The position numbers and the translations under genes are program-made. The notes under the pieces were generated by a model. That model was not told the DNA's origin, made no database searches, and worked only from the letters and a program-made list of their open reading frames with translations. A stretch of 7,517 nt of DNA. Origin: Niveispirillum sp. (GTDB lineage Bacteria; Pseudomonadota; Alphaproteobacteria; Azospirillales; Azospirillaceae). The stretch lies in assembly GCA_016463045.1 (NCBI GenBank), contig JAEMSB010000218.1, positions 1-7,517 on the forward strand. The letters run 5' to 3'. Positions 1 through 5,581 of this stretch are shown here, in pieces; position 1 is the first letter of the stretch; each line of letters starts with the position of its first letter.

Positions 1-1
1 G

Positions 2-355
2 GTGTCGGGCACACCCGCCGCCCCCGCCGCCAACGCCCCGCCCGCGACCACCGAACAGGTGGTGCCCACGGGCCGCGTCTTCGGTCTGGCCGACGGCAAG
101 GTGCGCGTCACCATCCGCGCCGTGGAGGATAGCTGGATCGAGGTGCGCGACGGCAAGGGCACGCTCTGGGCCTCGCGCGTGCTGCGCCGGGGTGACCTGT
201 TCCGCGCCCCCGACGTGCCCGGCATGGTGCTGAACACCGGCAATGCCGGCGGCCTTGTCGTGTCGGTGGATGGCCGCGACCTTGCCCCGCTGGGCGCCAA
301 GTCCCAGGTATTGCGCAGCGTCCCCCTGGCACCGGAAGCGCTGGCGGGGCGGTAA
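2..355 (+). CDS. RodZ-like protein, C-terminal DUF4115 domain (5' end outside window)
   Basis: This is the last 117 codons of a reading frame that enters from the left edge, so the GTG at position 2 is not a reliable start. The visible part begins with an Ala/Pro/Thr-rich linker (about residues 3-20). A compact beta-rich domain follows, running from the GRVFG stretch through WIEVRD, LRRGD and PGMVLNTGNAG. That pattern is typical of the DUF4115 domain at the C terminus of RodZ-type proteins. Full-length members have an N-terminal cytoplasmic helix-turn-helix, one membrane helix, and this domain in the periplasm, where they help MreB-directed cell shape. None of the upstream parts is in the window. 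The neighbour ispG supports the call, because rodZ-like genes often precede ispG in proteobacteria. The gap to ispG is 131 bases and holds a large palindrome. The family is fairly certain; the exact cellular role is inferred. Confidence 0.8.
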   Translation: MSGTPAAPAANAPPATTEQVVPTGRVFGLADGKVRVTIRAVEDSWIEVRDGKGTLWASRVLRRGDLFRAPDVPGMVLNTGNAGGLVVSVDGRDLAPLGAKSQVLRSVPLAPEALAGR

Positions 356-363
356 CGCGCGCT

Positions 364-456
364 GTAGGTCAGGTCGAGGCGAAAGCCGAGCCCTGACAGA
401 AAAAGCTTTCAATCCATACCTGTCAGGGCTCGCGCATCGCGCTCGACCTGACCTAC
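364..456. repeat. Nested palindromic element (cruciform-like), REP/MITE-like candidate
   Basis: The outer arms 364-378 and 442-456 are perfect 15-base inverted repeats (GTAGGTCAGGTCGAG and its complement). Inside them, 387-399 and 420-432 form a second perfect 13-base pair of arms (CGAGCCCTGACAG), closing a 20-base loop at 400-419 that itself holds the palindrome AAAGCTTT. The short junctions can also fold: GC-GAAA-GC at 379-386, and CGCG-CAT-CGCG at 431-441, where base pairing competes at the edge with the inner stem. The element fills most of the rodZ-ispG gap and ends 30 bases before the ispG start. No transposase or coding potential is visible. A dispersed palindromic repeat is the best guess. 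A transcription attenuator is the alternative, but no T-run follows the stem. Confidence 0.75.
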
Positions 457-486
457 GATACACACTCTCTTCCCGAAGGTTCATCC

Positions 487-1608
487 ATGAGCCCCAACCA
501 CGATCCCGCCGCCCACCGCCCCTGGCGTCAGATTCAGCGCCGCAAGTCCCGTCAGGTGCGGGTCGGGTCGGTGCTGGTGGGGGGCGACGCGCCGATCACC
601 GTGCAGACCATGACCAACACGTCCACGGCGGACGCCAAGGCCACGATCGAGCAGATCCGGCGGGCGGAAGAGGCAGGTGCCGATATCGTCCGCGTCTCCT
701 GCCCGGATGAGGAAAGCACGGCGGCCCTGGGTGAAATCGTGCGCGCGGCGCAGGTGCCAATCGTGGCCGACATCCATTTCCATTACCGCCGCGCCATCGA
801 GGCGGCGAAAGCGGGTGCCGCCTGCCTGCGCATCAATCCCGGCAATATCGGGTCGGCGGAACGGGTGCGCGAGGTCGTGCAGGCCGCCAAGGACCATGGC
901 TGTTCCATGCGCATCGGCGTCAATGCCGGCAGCCTGGAACGCGAGTTGCTGGAGCGTTATGGAGAGCCCTGCCCCGAAGCCCTGGTCGAAAGCGCCCTGA
1001 CCCATGCCAAGATCCTGGAAGACCATGATTTCCGGGAGTTCAAGATTTCCGTGAAGGCGTCCGACGTCTTCCTGGCCGTCGCAGCCTATCAGGGACTGGC
1101 GGAGGCGTGCGACTACCCGCTGCATATCGGCATTACCGAGGCGGGCGGCCTGCGCGCCGGTACCGTCAAATCCTCCATCGGCCTTGGCATGCTGCTCTGG
1201 TCCGGCATCGGCGACACGATCCGCGTTTCCCTTTCCGCCGATCCGGTGGAAGAGGTGAAGGTCGGGTATGAGATGCTGAAAAGCCTGGGCCTGCGCCGCC
1301 GGGGTGTCACCGTCATTTCCTGCCCCTCCTGCGCGCGGCAGCAGTTCGACGTGATCAAGACGGTGGAGGTGCTGGAAGAACGCCTCGCCCATATCACCAC
1401 ACCCCTGACCGTCTCTGTCATCGGCTGTGTCGTGAACGGGCCGGGGGAGGCGACCATGACCGATATCGGCTTCACCGGTGGCGGCAAAGGCACACATCAG
1501 GTCTATCTAGGCGGCGTCCCCGCCCACCGCCTGAAGGACGAGGCCATCGTCGACCATCTGGTAAAGCTGGTGGAAGAAAAGGCCGCCGCCATCCGCGCGG
1601 GGCAGTAA
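487..1608 (+). CDS. ispG: 4-hydroxy-3-methylbut-2-en-1-yl diphosphate synthase (IspG/GcpE)
   Basis: IspG makes HMBPP from 2-C-methyl-D-erythritol 2,4-cyclodiphosphate, the penultimate step of the MEP isoprenoid pathway. It is a cytosolic [4Fe-4S] enzyme that receives electrons from flavodoxin or ferredoxin. The 373 residues match the usual short bacterial form. The N-terminal part begins IQRRKSRQVRVG and continues as a TIM barrel (PITVQTMTNT, GADIVRVSCP, CLRINPGNIG, GITEAGG). The C-terminal cluster domain carries all three ligand cysteines, Cys279 and Cys282 in CPSC and Cys314 in GCVVNGPGE, plus Glu321. These are the E. coli positions (270, 273, 305, 312) shifted by a constant nine residues. 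The ATG at 487 is supported by GAAGG seven bases upstream and by an N terminus of family length. It is probably co-directional with the upstream rodZ-like gene. It has no co-directional gene downstream: a hairpin array and a convergent gene follow. Confidence 0.97.
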   Translation: MSPNHDPAAHRPWRQIQRRKSRQVRVGSVLVGGDAPITVQTMTNTSTADAKATIEQIRRAEEAGADIVRVSCPDEESTAALGEIVRAAQVPIVADIHFHYRRAIEAAKAGAACLRINPGNIGSAERVREVVQAAKDHGCSMRIGVNAGSLERELLERYGEPCPEALVESALTHAKILEDHDFREFKISVKASDVFLAVAAYQGLAEACDYPLHIGITEAGGLRAGTVKSSIGLGMLLWSGIGDTIRVSLSADPVEEVKVGYEMLKSLGLRRRGVTVISCPSCARQQFDVIKTVEVLEERLAHITTPLTVSVIGCVVNGPGEATMTDIGFTGGGKGTHQVYLGGVPAHRLKDEAIVDHLVKLVEEKAAAIRAGQ

Positions 1609-1747
1609 TATCAACGGCCATAATTTATGACCGTTGATACGGCGGTGACGACCGCCGCGCCGCCCATGCGGCGTAGCCAAGGGCGCGGATGCGCTCGCCG
1701 GCGACTGAGGGGCACGAAATCTTGACCATCGGTCATGATTTCGTGCC
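1609..1747. repeat. Hairpin-chain intergenic element between convergent genes
   Basis: Directly after the ispG stop codon lie consecutive inverted repeats. (a) 1609-1617 with 1631-1639, TATCAACGG and its complement, extended inward by CATAA/TTATG after one mismatch. (b) 1640-1646 with 1651-1657, seven bases and a GACG loop. (c) 1658-1663 with 1668-1673, CGCCGC and a four-base loop. (d) 1681-1686 with 1691-1696, a weaker GC-rich stem with one G-T pair. (e) 1711-1721 with 1737-1747, an 11-base perfect stem (GGCACGAAATC) extended inward by TGACC/GGTCA after a T-T mismatch. The outer hairpins are related: the complement of 1619-1633 and the top strand from 1730 share CGGTCAT followed by a similar A/T stretch. 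The element therefore looks like one unit with inverted ends rather than unrelated terminators. No T-run follows any stem. Confidence 0.7.
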
Positions 1748-1770
1748 GCTGGCATAAGACCTGCTGGAAC

Positions 1771-1788
1771 GGGTCAGAAACCTGACCC
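1771..1788. other. Small hairpin over the DUF924 stop codon
   Basis: GGGTCAG (1771-1777) and CTGACCC (1782-1788) form a perfect seven-base stem with an AAAC loop. The stem overlaps the last codons and the TGA stop of the leftward DUF924 gene. No T-run follows in the direction of transcription (the next bases are GTTCCAG), so it is not a textbook intrinsic terminator. It may contribute to ending or stabilising that transcript together with the hairpin chain just beyond it. Confidence 0.4.
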
Positions 1789-2325
1789 CGGCATGGCCAG
1801 ATAGGCCAGCTCGGCTTGCGTGCTTTCCCGCTCCAGGATGGCGTTGCGGTGGGGGAAGCGGCCATATTGGGCGATGACCGCCAGATGACGGCAGGCATAG
1901 TCCAGCAGGGCCGGGTCACGGGTACGGTTGGCGAACAGGCGCACGGCCAGCCGCTGATCCTCGATCCGTTCGGAATGTTCAAACGGCAGATAGATGAACA
2001 GGCGCTGATCCTCCGGCAGCATCAGGTCCTGTTCGCGGGCAATGGCATCGGTGGCGATGGCCAGGGCCACCGGGTCGGTGGCAAAGGCCCGCGCCGTGCC
2101 CCGGAACATGTTGCGCGGCGCCTGATCCAGCAGGATACACAGGGCCAGCACCCCTTCCGGGCTTTCCGTCCAATCGGCCAGATCGCCATTGCCGGCGGCC
2201 AGATGCGCAGGCAGAAGCCGGTGCGTCACCAGCACATCAAAGTCCGGCCCGCCACCAAACCATTTGGCGGGTCCCGCCTCCTGGAACCAGAAAGCCAGCA
2301 CGCCGTCGATGTCACTGGCCCGCAT
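1774..2325 (-). CDS. DUF924 family protein
   Basis: This is a complete 183-residue protein of the DUF924 family, whose biochemical role is not established; the fold is thought to be TPR-like all-helical. The family signatures appear in order: FWF at residues 12-14, WF at 22-23, LLDQAPRN at 65-72 followed by FRG, YLPFEHSE at 112-119, and GRFPHRNAIL at 155-164. The length is close to the family norm and there is no signal peptide or membrane segment, so it should be cytoplasmic. The start is well supported: the complement of 2326-2337 contains GGGAGGGG just ahead of the ATG. The gene begins 12 bases after the stop of the decayed PilZ-chemoreceptor frame, so it may once have been co-transcribed with it. 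It converges on ispG with the hairpin element between them. All hallmark motifs are present and it looks functional. Confidence 0.9.
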   Translation of the reverse strand: MRASDIDGVLAFWFQEAGPAKWFGGGPDFDVLVTHRLLPAHLAAGNGDLADWTESPEGVLALCILLDQAPRNMFRGTARAFATDPVALAIATDAIAREQDLMLPEDQRLFIYLPFEHSERIEDQRLAVRLFANRTRDPALLDYACRHLAVIAQYGRFPHRNAILERESTQAELAYLAMPGSGF

Positions 2326-2337
2326 CGGCCCCTCCCG

Positions 2338-2580
2338 TCACGCCGCCGCCCCCAGACGGCGCAGCGCCTGGGCAAGGGCGGCTTGTTCATCGCCCTGGAT
2401 CGTGAACAAGAGATGCAGCCCTTCCTCGCCCGTGTCCAGGGTTTGGAAACCGATTTCGAGAGAGAGCGACGGAACCGACAGCTTTCCGCGCGCCGAACGG
2501 CTGATACCCGCCACCGGCGACAGCAGCGTCCCGCCCATCGAGAGATCGAGCAGGGTCACATCGTACCGCTTGCCGTCCAC
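2338..2580 (-). CDS. Residual PilZ open reading frame inside the chemoreceptor pseudogene
   Basis: This is the longest frame still open in the remnant: 80 codons from an internal ATG, ending 12 bases before the DUF924 start. It carries the second half of a PilZ domain, including the DxSxxG motif at residues 12-17 (DLSMGG). The paired RxxxR arginines lie upstream of this ATG at 2611-2625, so a product starting here could not bind cyclic di-GMP in the usual way. I see no convincing ribosome binding site before the ATG (the preceding bases are GGTCACCATCACC). An automated annotation may list it as a PilZ protein. I regard it as the tail of the pseudogene, perhaps translated at a low level if at all. 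Confidence 0.35.
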   Translation of the reverse strand: MDGKRYDVTLLDLSMGGTLLSPVAGISRSARGKLSVPSLSLEIGFQTLDTGEEGLHLLFTIQGDEQAALAQALRRLGAAA

Positions 2581-2954
2581 GGTGATGGTGACCGTCGCGT
2601 TGGTCTGGAAGCGTTGCGCAATGCGTCAATCGACCTCCGCCATGGAGATACAGACAACGCGGACCAGCATGAAACGCAGGTCGTTGATAGACGGGGCCAC
2701 ACCGGCGACGCGGGCCGCCACCTCACGCGCGGCGTCGGCGGCCTTCACCACATTGCGGCTGATTTCCTGCGTCATCGCCCTCAGTTTCTCCATGGCAGCG
2801 GCGATGGCGCCGCATGGATGTCCATTTCACCGGTATAGCCCGCCACCCGGTCCACGGCAGCGCGCGTTTACCCCTCCACGTTCTGGGCCATGGCTTCCAG
2901 CGCCTCACGCTTCTGTCGCACAGCCTCCACCCGTTGCCGTTCCTGGCTGGATGG
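2338..2954 (-). pseudogene. Decayed methyl-accepting chemotaxis protein with C-terminal PilZ domain (Tlp1-like remnant)
   Basis: Read leftward from about 2954, the complement encodes a helical chemoreceptor-like piece (QERQRVEAVRQKREALEAMA), then a TAA at 2868-2870. The same frame continues (TRAAVDRVAGYTGEMD) until a single-base loss near 2806-2808 shifts it. The next frame runs MEKLRAMTQEISRNVV, AADAAREVAARVAGV and LRFMLVRVV, the C-terminal helix pattern of chemoreceptor signalling domains. A TGA at 2626-2628 then interrupts it, and the same frame goes on as RIAQRF (2608-2625), the PilZ RxxxR motif, followed by LLDLSMGG, the PilZ DxSxxG motif. The sensor, membrane helices, HAMP region and the highly conserved signalling tip are all missing, so large deletions accompany the point lesions. 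Azospirillum Tlp1 is a known chemoreceptor with a cyclic di-GMP-binding PilZ tail and is the likely kind of ancestor. The family assignment is firm; the 5' boundary is approximate. Confidence 0.85.
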
Positions 2955-2989
2955 AAGGGGGCAGCTTGCCACTGGAGGGTTAGATTACC

Positions 2990-4276
2990 TTATGATTTTG
3001 CAGGCGACACTTGATCGCGCTGCCGGTCGGCCATACGGCGGGACAGTTCGGTCAGGCAGTCCTCACGCGTGGGCCGGTAATCACGGGCCGCCCACCACCC
3101 TTCCAGCGAGGCCAGCATCACCCCCACCTCCGGTCCGGGCGGCACCCCCATTTCCAGCAGGTCGCGGCCCTTCAGGGGGAAGGGCACCACGACCCAGGTG
3201 GCCGCCTCCGCCAAGGCCTCCAGCAGTTCCACGGCGGGCGTTCCCCGCGTCGCGGCGGCCAGCAGCAACAGGTCGCGATAGGTTTCCGGCCCCAGTTTCT
3301 GCAAGGCATGGCGGCGGCTGGTGACCGTCAGGTCGGGATGCACATCGACCGGCGGGGCGCAGAGTGACAGAAGATAGTCGCGGTTGGCATTCGACAGGCG
3401 CATCCGTTCCGCCGTGTCCGCCGCCGCCGACAGGCCCGATGGTAGCAATGCTGCCAGATGCGCCATGGGATGCGCCTCCCCCACCAGCCATTCCAGCCGG
3501 TCGAGTGCGGCCAGCCGCGTGACATTGGTGGCGTGCGGCAGGGTGTGCGCCACCACCCCGCAATCGATCATCAGGCGCCAGACCTCCACCATCCGGTCCT
3601 GGGCCAGGATGCGCATCACCTCCTGCTGCACCCGCTCACCCGACAGGGATGGCAGCAGCGGTGCCATGGTGGCACAGGCGGCCAGGGCATCGGGGTCGGG
3701 CCGCCCCTGGCCGAACCGGGCATGAAAACGGAAGAAACGCAGGATGCGCAGCACATCTTCGGCAATCCGTTCCCGCGCCTGCCCGATGAAGCGCACGCGA
3801 CCGCCCTTCAGGTCGCGTACCCCGTCGAACGGATCGTAAAGCTCCCCCTCCGGGGTCAGGGACATGGCGTTGAAGGTGAAATCGCGGCGGCTGGCATCTT
3901 CCAGCCAGTCATCGGTGAAGGATACCACCGCGCGCCGCCCATCGGTTTCGACATCCCGGCGCAGCGTCGTGATCTCGAACGACGATCCCTCCGTTAGGGC
4001 GGTAACGGTACCATGCTCAATGCCGGTGGGGATGACGCGGATACCGTCCTGGCGCAGGCGGCGCGTCACTTCTTCGGGAACCAGTGGCGTGGCAATGTCG
4101 ATATCGGTCGCCTGGATGCCCAGAAAGGCGTCGCGCACGCAGCCGCCGATGAACCGCGCCTCCTGACCCGTGCGCATCAGCGACTGCATGACCCGGCGGG
4201 CCGCCGTGCCCGACATCAGGCCGACGGGGCCTGGATGGGTCGGCGGGGCCGTATCCGGGTCAGCGGCGGCGTTCAT
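2990..4276 (-). CDS. cca: CCA-adding tRNA nucleotidyltransferase (class II; poly(A) polymerase-related)
   Basis: The enzyme adds or repairs the 3'-terminal CCA of tRNAs using CTP and ATP, without a nucleic acid template. The 428 residues show the class II nucleotidyltransferase head: GGCVRD at 44-49, the metal-binding DxD at Asp58 and Asp60 (TDIDIA), HGT at 88-90, RRDVETDGRR at 106-115 and RRDFTFNAM at 130-138. The RNA-binding helix segment follows, with ERIAEDVLRILRFFRFHARF at 170-189. The C-terminal half is helical, as in alphaproteobacterial members. Bacterial poly(A) polymerases share this head, but the length and neck motif fit the CCA enzyme better. The ATG at 4276 lies four bases after the DUF2336 stop, with AAGG nine bases before it inside the end of that gene, which suggests translational coupling. 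Met21 is an alternative start, because residues 1-20 are a low-complexity Ala/Pro stretch. It is last in the operon, and the pseudogene begins some 35 bases beyond its stop. Confidence 0.92.
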   Translation of the reverse strand: MNAAADPDTAPPTHPGPVGLMSGTAARRVMQSLMRTGQEARFIGGCVRDAFLGIQATDIDIATPLVPEEVTRRLRQDGIRVIPTGIEHGTVTALTEGSSFEITTLRRDVETDGRRAVVSFTDDWLEDASRRDFTFNAMSLTPEGELYDPFDGVRDLKGGRVRFIGQARERIAEDVLRILRFFRFHARFGQGRPDPDALAACATMAPLLPSLSGERVQQEVMRILAQDRMVEVWRLMIDCGVVAHTLPHATNVTRLAALDRLEWLVGEAHPMAHLAALLPSGLSAAADTAERMRLSNANRDYLLSLCAPPVDVHPDLTVTSRRHALQKLGPETYRDLLLLAAATRGTPAVELLEALAEAATWVVVPFPLKGRDLLEMGVPPGPEVGVMLASLEGWWAARDYRPTREDCLTELSRRMADRQRDQVSPAKS

Positions 4277-4280
4277 GGCC

Positions 4281-5561
4281 TCATGCCTTCAATCCGAAGA
4301 ATTCAAGCTGCCAGTTCATCTCGCTGTCCGACATCGGGTAATGGGTGCCTTCCCGTGCATTCAACACCGATGTCGGCGGAATGTTCGCCACCCGCAGCTG
4401 GATTTGCCGGCACAGGCGCATGGACAGCTTGGCCCGCCAGCACAAAGCCGTCACCCCGCGGGCACTCTGTCCCCCGATGATCTTGTCCACCGCGTCGATG
4501 GGCACATTGCCACGCACCGACAGTGCCGCCAGCACGAAGGCGCGATCGCCCTGGGTCAAGGCAGCCGCCACCATATCCTCGTCAAGCTTGCCGGCGGCAT
4601 GGGCCTTGCGCGCCCTGTCCATGGGGCGCTCCTTCGGCGCCTCCTCCGGCTCGTCATCGCCAATGCCCAGCGGTTCCGCCCCGCCGCCCTTGTTGGCGTT
4701 GCGGGCGCGTTCCTGAACCGCGCTGCGCACCGCCGCACGCACATCAGGCGGCAGGTCGGTGCGGTTCTCCAGCACGCGCATCAGCTGTTCGCTGACAAAA
4801 CCCACGATACGGGCCGCCGCCTTGGGCGGCAGGGCCGGACGGCGGACCAGGGGGCCGTGCCAGGGTTCGAACCGGGGCGCCATGTCGATGATACGGTCCA
4901 GCGTCTCTTCCCGGATCTGGGCGGATTCATTACCCAGAAGGGCCGCCACTGCCGCTTCCGACTGTGTGCGGGCCACCGCCTCCGACACGCCGCCCGACAG
5001 GCCGGCACGCTGGGCAATCGCCACCAGCTTGCCATCCATGGGCTGGCTGCCGATGATCGACAGCAGGTCGTCATCGGTCAGCAGCGGCGAGAAGCGCAGG
5101 ACGGGACCCGATACCGACAGTTCCAGGTCGCGGGCCAGTTGCTGGATCAGGTGCGGCGGCGCGCCCGGCTGATCCTTCAGGGTTTCGGCCACCACACGGC
5201 GCACGGCAGATGCCTGATCCTTGGCCAGCGCCTCCACAATGTCCAGGGTCATGCGTTCAAGCTGTCCCACCCGGTCGGCAGGCAGTGTGGGCACCAGCAT
5301 CGCGATCTTGCGCGCCAGACCCGACCGCACCTCCTCGTCCGGGTCGCCGCAGAGCAGCAGATCCGCTTGGCGAGGCGTGGCATTGTTGCGCGCAATCTCG
5401 CGCCGCACCTCGGCACTTTCGTCATTGGCCAGATAGAACAGGAGTTCCGGCTTGGTATCGGCGCGCGACGCCACCATCCGGCGCTGTCCGGCGTCATCGC
5501 TGGCCGCCAGCTTCTTGGCGGTATCGTAATCCAGCGGCGTGGTGGGGGTGGAACCTTTCAT
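4281..5561 (-). CDS. DUF2336 domain-containing protein (HEAT-like repeats)
   Basis: This complete 426-residue protein resembles the alphaproteobacterial DUF2336 family, which has no established biochemical activity. The N-terminal half consists of HEAT-like helical repeats, visible as recurring NDESAEVRREIARN (about 46-59), GDPDEEVRSGLARKI (72-86) and KDQASAVRRVVAETL (114-128). Such repeats usually serve as protein-binding scaffolds. A Gly/Glu-rich linker at about 291-312 separates this from a conserved C-terminal helical part ending ALCWRAKLSMRL and MNWQLEFFGLKA. There is no signal peptide or membrane segment, so it is probably cytoplasmic. The gene lies 20 bases after the GGDEF gene and four bases before cca, an operon-like arrangement. 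The sequence before its ATG gives only a weak ribosome binding site (ACGG), so translation may depend on coupling to the upstream gene. A role in cyclic di-GMP signalling is only a guess from context. Confidence 0.82.
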   Translation of the reverse strand: MKGSTPTTPLDYDTAKKLAASDDAGQRRMVASRADTKPELLFYLANDESAEVRREIARNNATPRQADLLLCGDPDEEVRSGLARKIAMLVPTLPADRVGQLERMTLDIVEALAKDQASAVRRVVAETLKDQPGAPPHLIQQLARDLELSVSGPVLRFSPLLTDDDLLSIIGSQPMDGKLVAIAQRAGLSGGVSEAVARTQSEAAVAALLGNESAQIREETLDRIIDMAPRFEPWHGPLVRRPALPPKAAARIVGFVSEQLMRVLENRTDLPPDVRAAVRSAVQERARNANKGGGAEPLGIGDDEPEEAPKERPMDRARKAHAAGKLDEDMVAAALTQGDRAFVLAALSVRGNVPIDAVDKIIGGQSARGVTALCWRAKLSMRLCRQIQLRVANIPPTSVLNAREGTHYPMSDSEMNWQLEFFGLKA

Positions 5562-5581
5562 TTAAGAACCGTATCCCGTTC

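Noticed and set aside
481..1497. A 338-codon open frame on the minus strand opposite ispG
   Set aside because: ispG is unmistakable on the plus strand; this frame is its antisense shadow.
1711..1747. A classical rho-independent terminator
   Set aside because: The stem is strong, but no T-run follows on either strand, so I kept it as part of a hairpin element rather than a terminator.
1611..1982. Minus-strand frame running through the hairpin element
   Set aside because: It overlaps the end of the DUF924 gene in another frame and continues into palindromic non-coding DNA; no family resemblance.
1816..2838. A 340-codon open frame on the plus strand over the DUF924 gene and the pseudogene
   Set aside because: It spans two unrelated minus-strand coding regions, including a decayed gene, and its product has no recognisable domain.
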